Assembly: GCF_009663145.1 (NCBI RefSeq)
Contig: NZ_VKHR01000047.1
Location: forward strand, 22 to 43,391
Direction of reading: 5' to 3'
Source: Shewanella sp. TC10
Lineage (GTDB): Bacteria; Pseudomonadota; Gammaproteobacteria; Enterobacterales; Shewanellaceae
DNA length: 43,370 bases
Part shown: positions 43,250 to 43,370 of the stretch, piece by piece
Position numbering within the stretch: the first letter of the stretch is position 1
Layout: every line of letters starts with the position of its first letter
Translations under genes and position numbers: made by a program
Notes under the pieces: model-generated
The model's input: only the letters and a program-made list of their open reading frames with translations
Database searches by the model: none
What the model was told of the DNA's origin: nothing

Positions 43250-43370
43250 TCAATTACGCAACATTAAATTTTCACCGTAAAAATGATGCAGTTTGTAACA
43301 TTTGCAATTGTAGACAATACAACCAACCCCAACGCGACCCTCAAAACCCCAACAATTGAGTTACACAAAA

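Overview
This window looks like a chromosomal segment of a marine gammaproteobacterium, most probably Shewanella or a close relative. The protein sequences are strongly gammaproteobacterial (NrdD, NrdG, CysK, RibA and YibL align almost residue for residue with my recollection of the E. coli proteins). The block smc-zipA-ligA next to cysZ and cysK, with SMC instead of MukB, and an MshA-type pilin fit Shewanella. The DNA is AT-rich. I see no rRNA, tRNA, CRISPR array, phage or intact insertion sequence. The genus is inferred from memory, not from a search.

Layout, left to right. 1-2.1 kb: ribA and yibL on the minus strand, then an orphan MshA-like prepilin on plus. 2.1-6 kb: anaerobic ribonucleotide reductase genes nrdD-nrdG behind a promoter with two NrdR-box-like sites and an FNR-like palindrome, then an RssA-type patatin. 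6-9.3 kb, plus strand: a DEAD-box RNA helicase, a DUF3010 protein, a YgjP-like metallopeptidase and a small HNH protein. 9.3-16.9 kb, minus strand: an M23 murein endopeptidase, the sbcD-sbcC nuclease operon and a TSUP permease. 17.1-24.7 kb, minus strand: a DASS symporter, a 750-base gene-poor gap, an M14 peptidase, a GNAT enzyme, a NERD protein with two degenerate kinase-like regions, ybcJ-rraB and a YeeZ-like Rossmann protein. 24.8-33.6 kb, minus strand: an HD-GYP protein, a DUF2919 membrane protein and smc-zipA-ligA. 33.8-43.1 kb: cysZ, an outer-membrane CBM9/DUF5916 protein, a REC-REC-GGDEF regulator, a ketoacyl synthase III behind a FadR-like operator, cysK, a GNAT enzyme and a SAM methyltransferase.

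Functional groupings: DNA maintenance (sbcCD, smc, ligA, possibly the DUF3010 protein, nrdDG for dNTP supply without oxygen), cell envelope and division (M23 peptidase, zipA), RNA control (helicase, YbcJ, RraB), sulfur assimilation (cysZ, cysK), c-di-GMP signalling (HD-GYP, GGDEF) and fatty-acid or carbon metabolism (KAS III, DASS).

Most unusual points: (1) six short tandem-repeat arrays with different unit lengths (19, 8, 15, 7, 14, 6 bp), all lying at or just after gene 3' ends, one repeating a gene's last four codons plus stop in frame; (2) a NERD protein with two kinase-like regions that both lack catalytic residues; (3) a DUF3010 protein with RuvC/RNase-H-like acidic residue spacing; (4) a diguanylate cyclase whose first receiver domain has Glu in place of the phosphoacceptor Asp; (5) a perfect FadR-like palindrome upstream of the KAS III gene. 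No single new multi-gene system is obvious. Most of the window is ordinary core genome.
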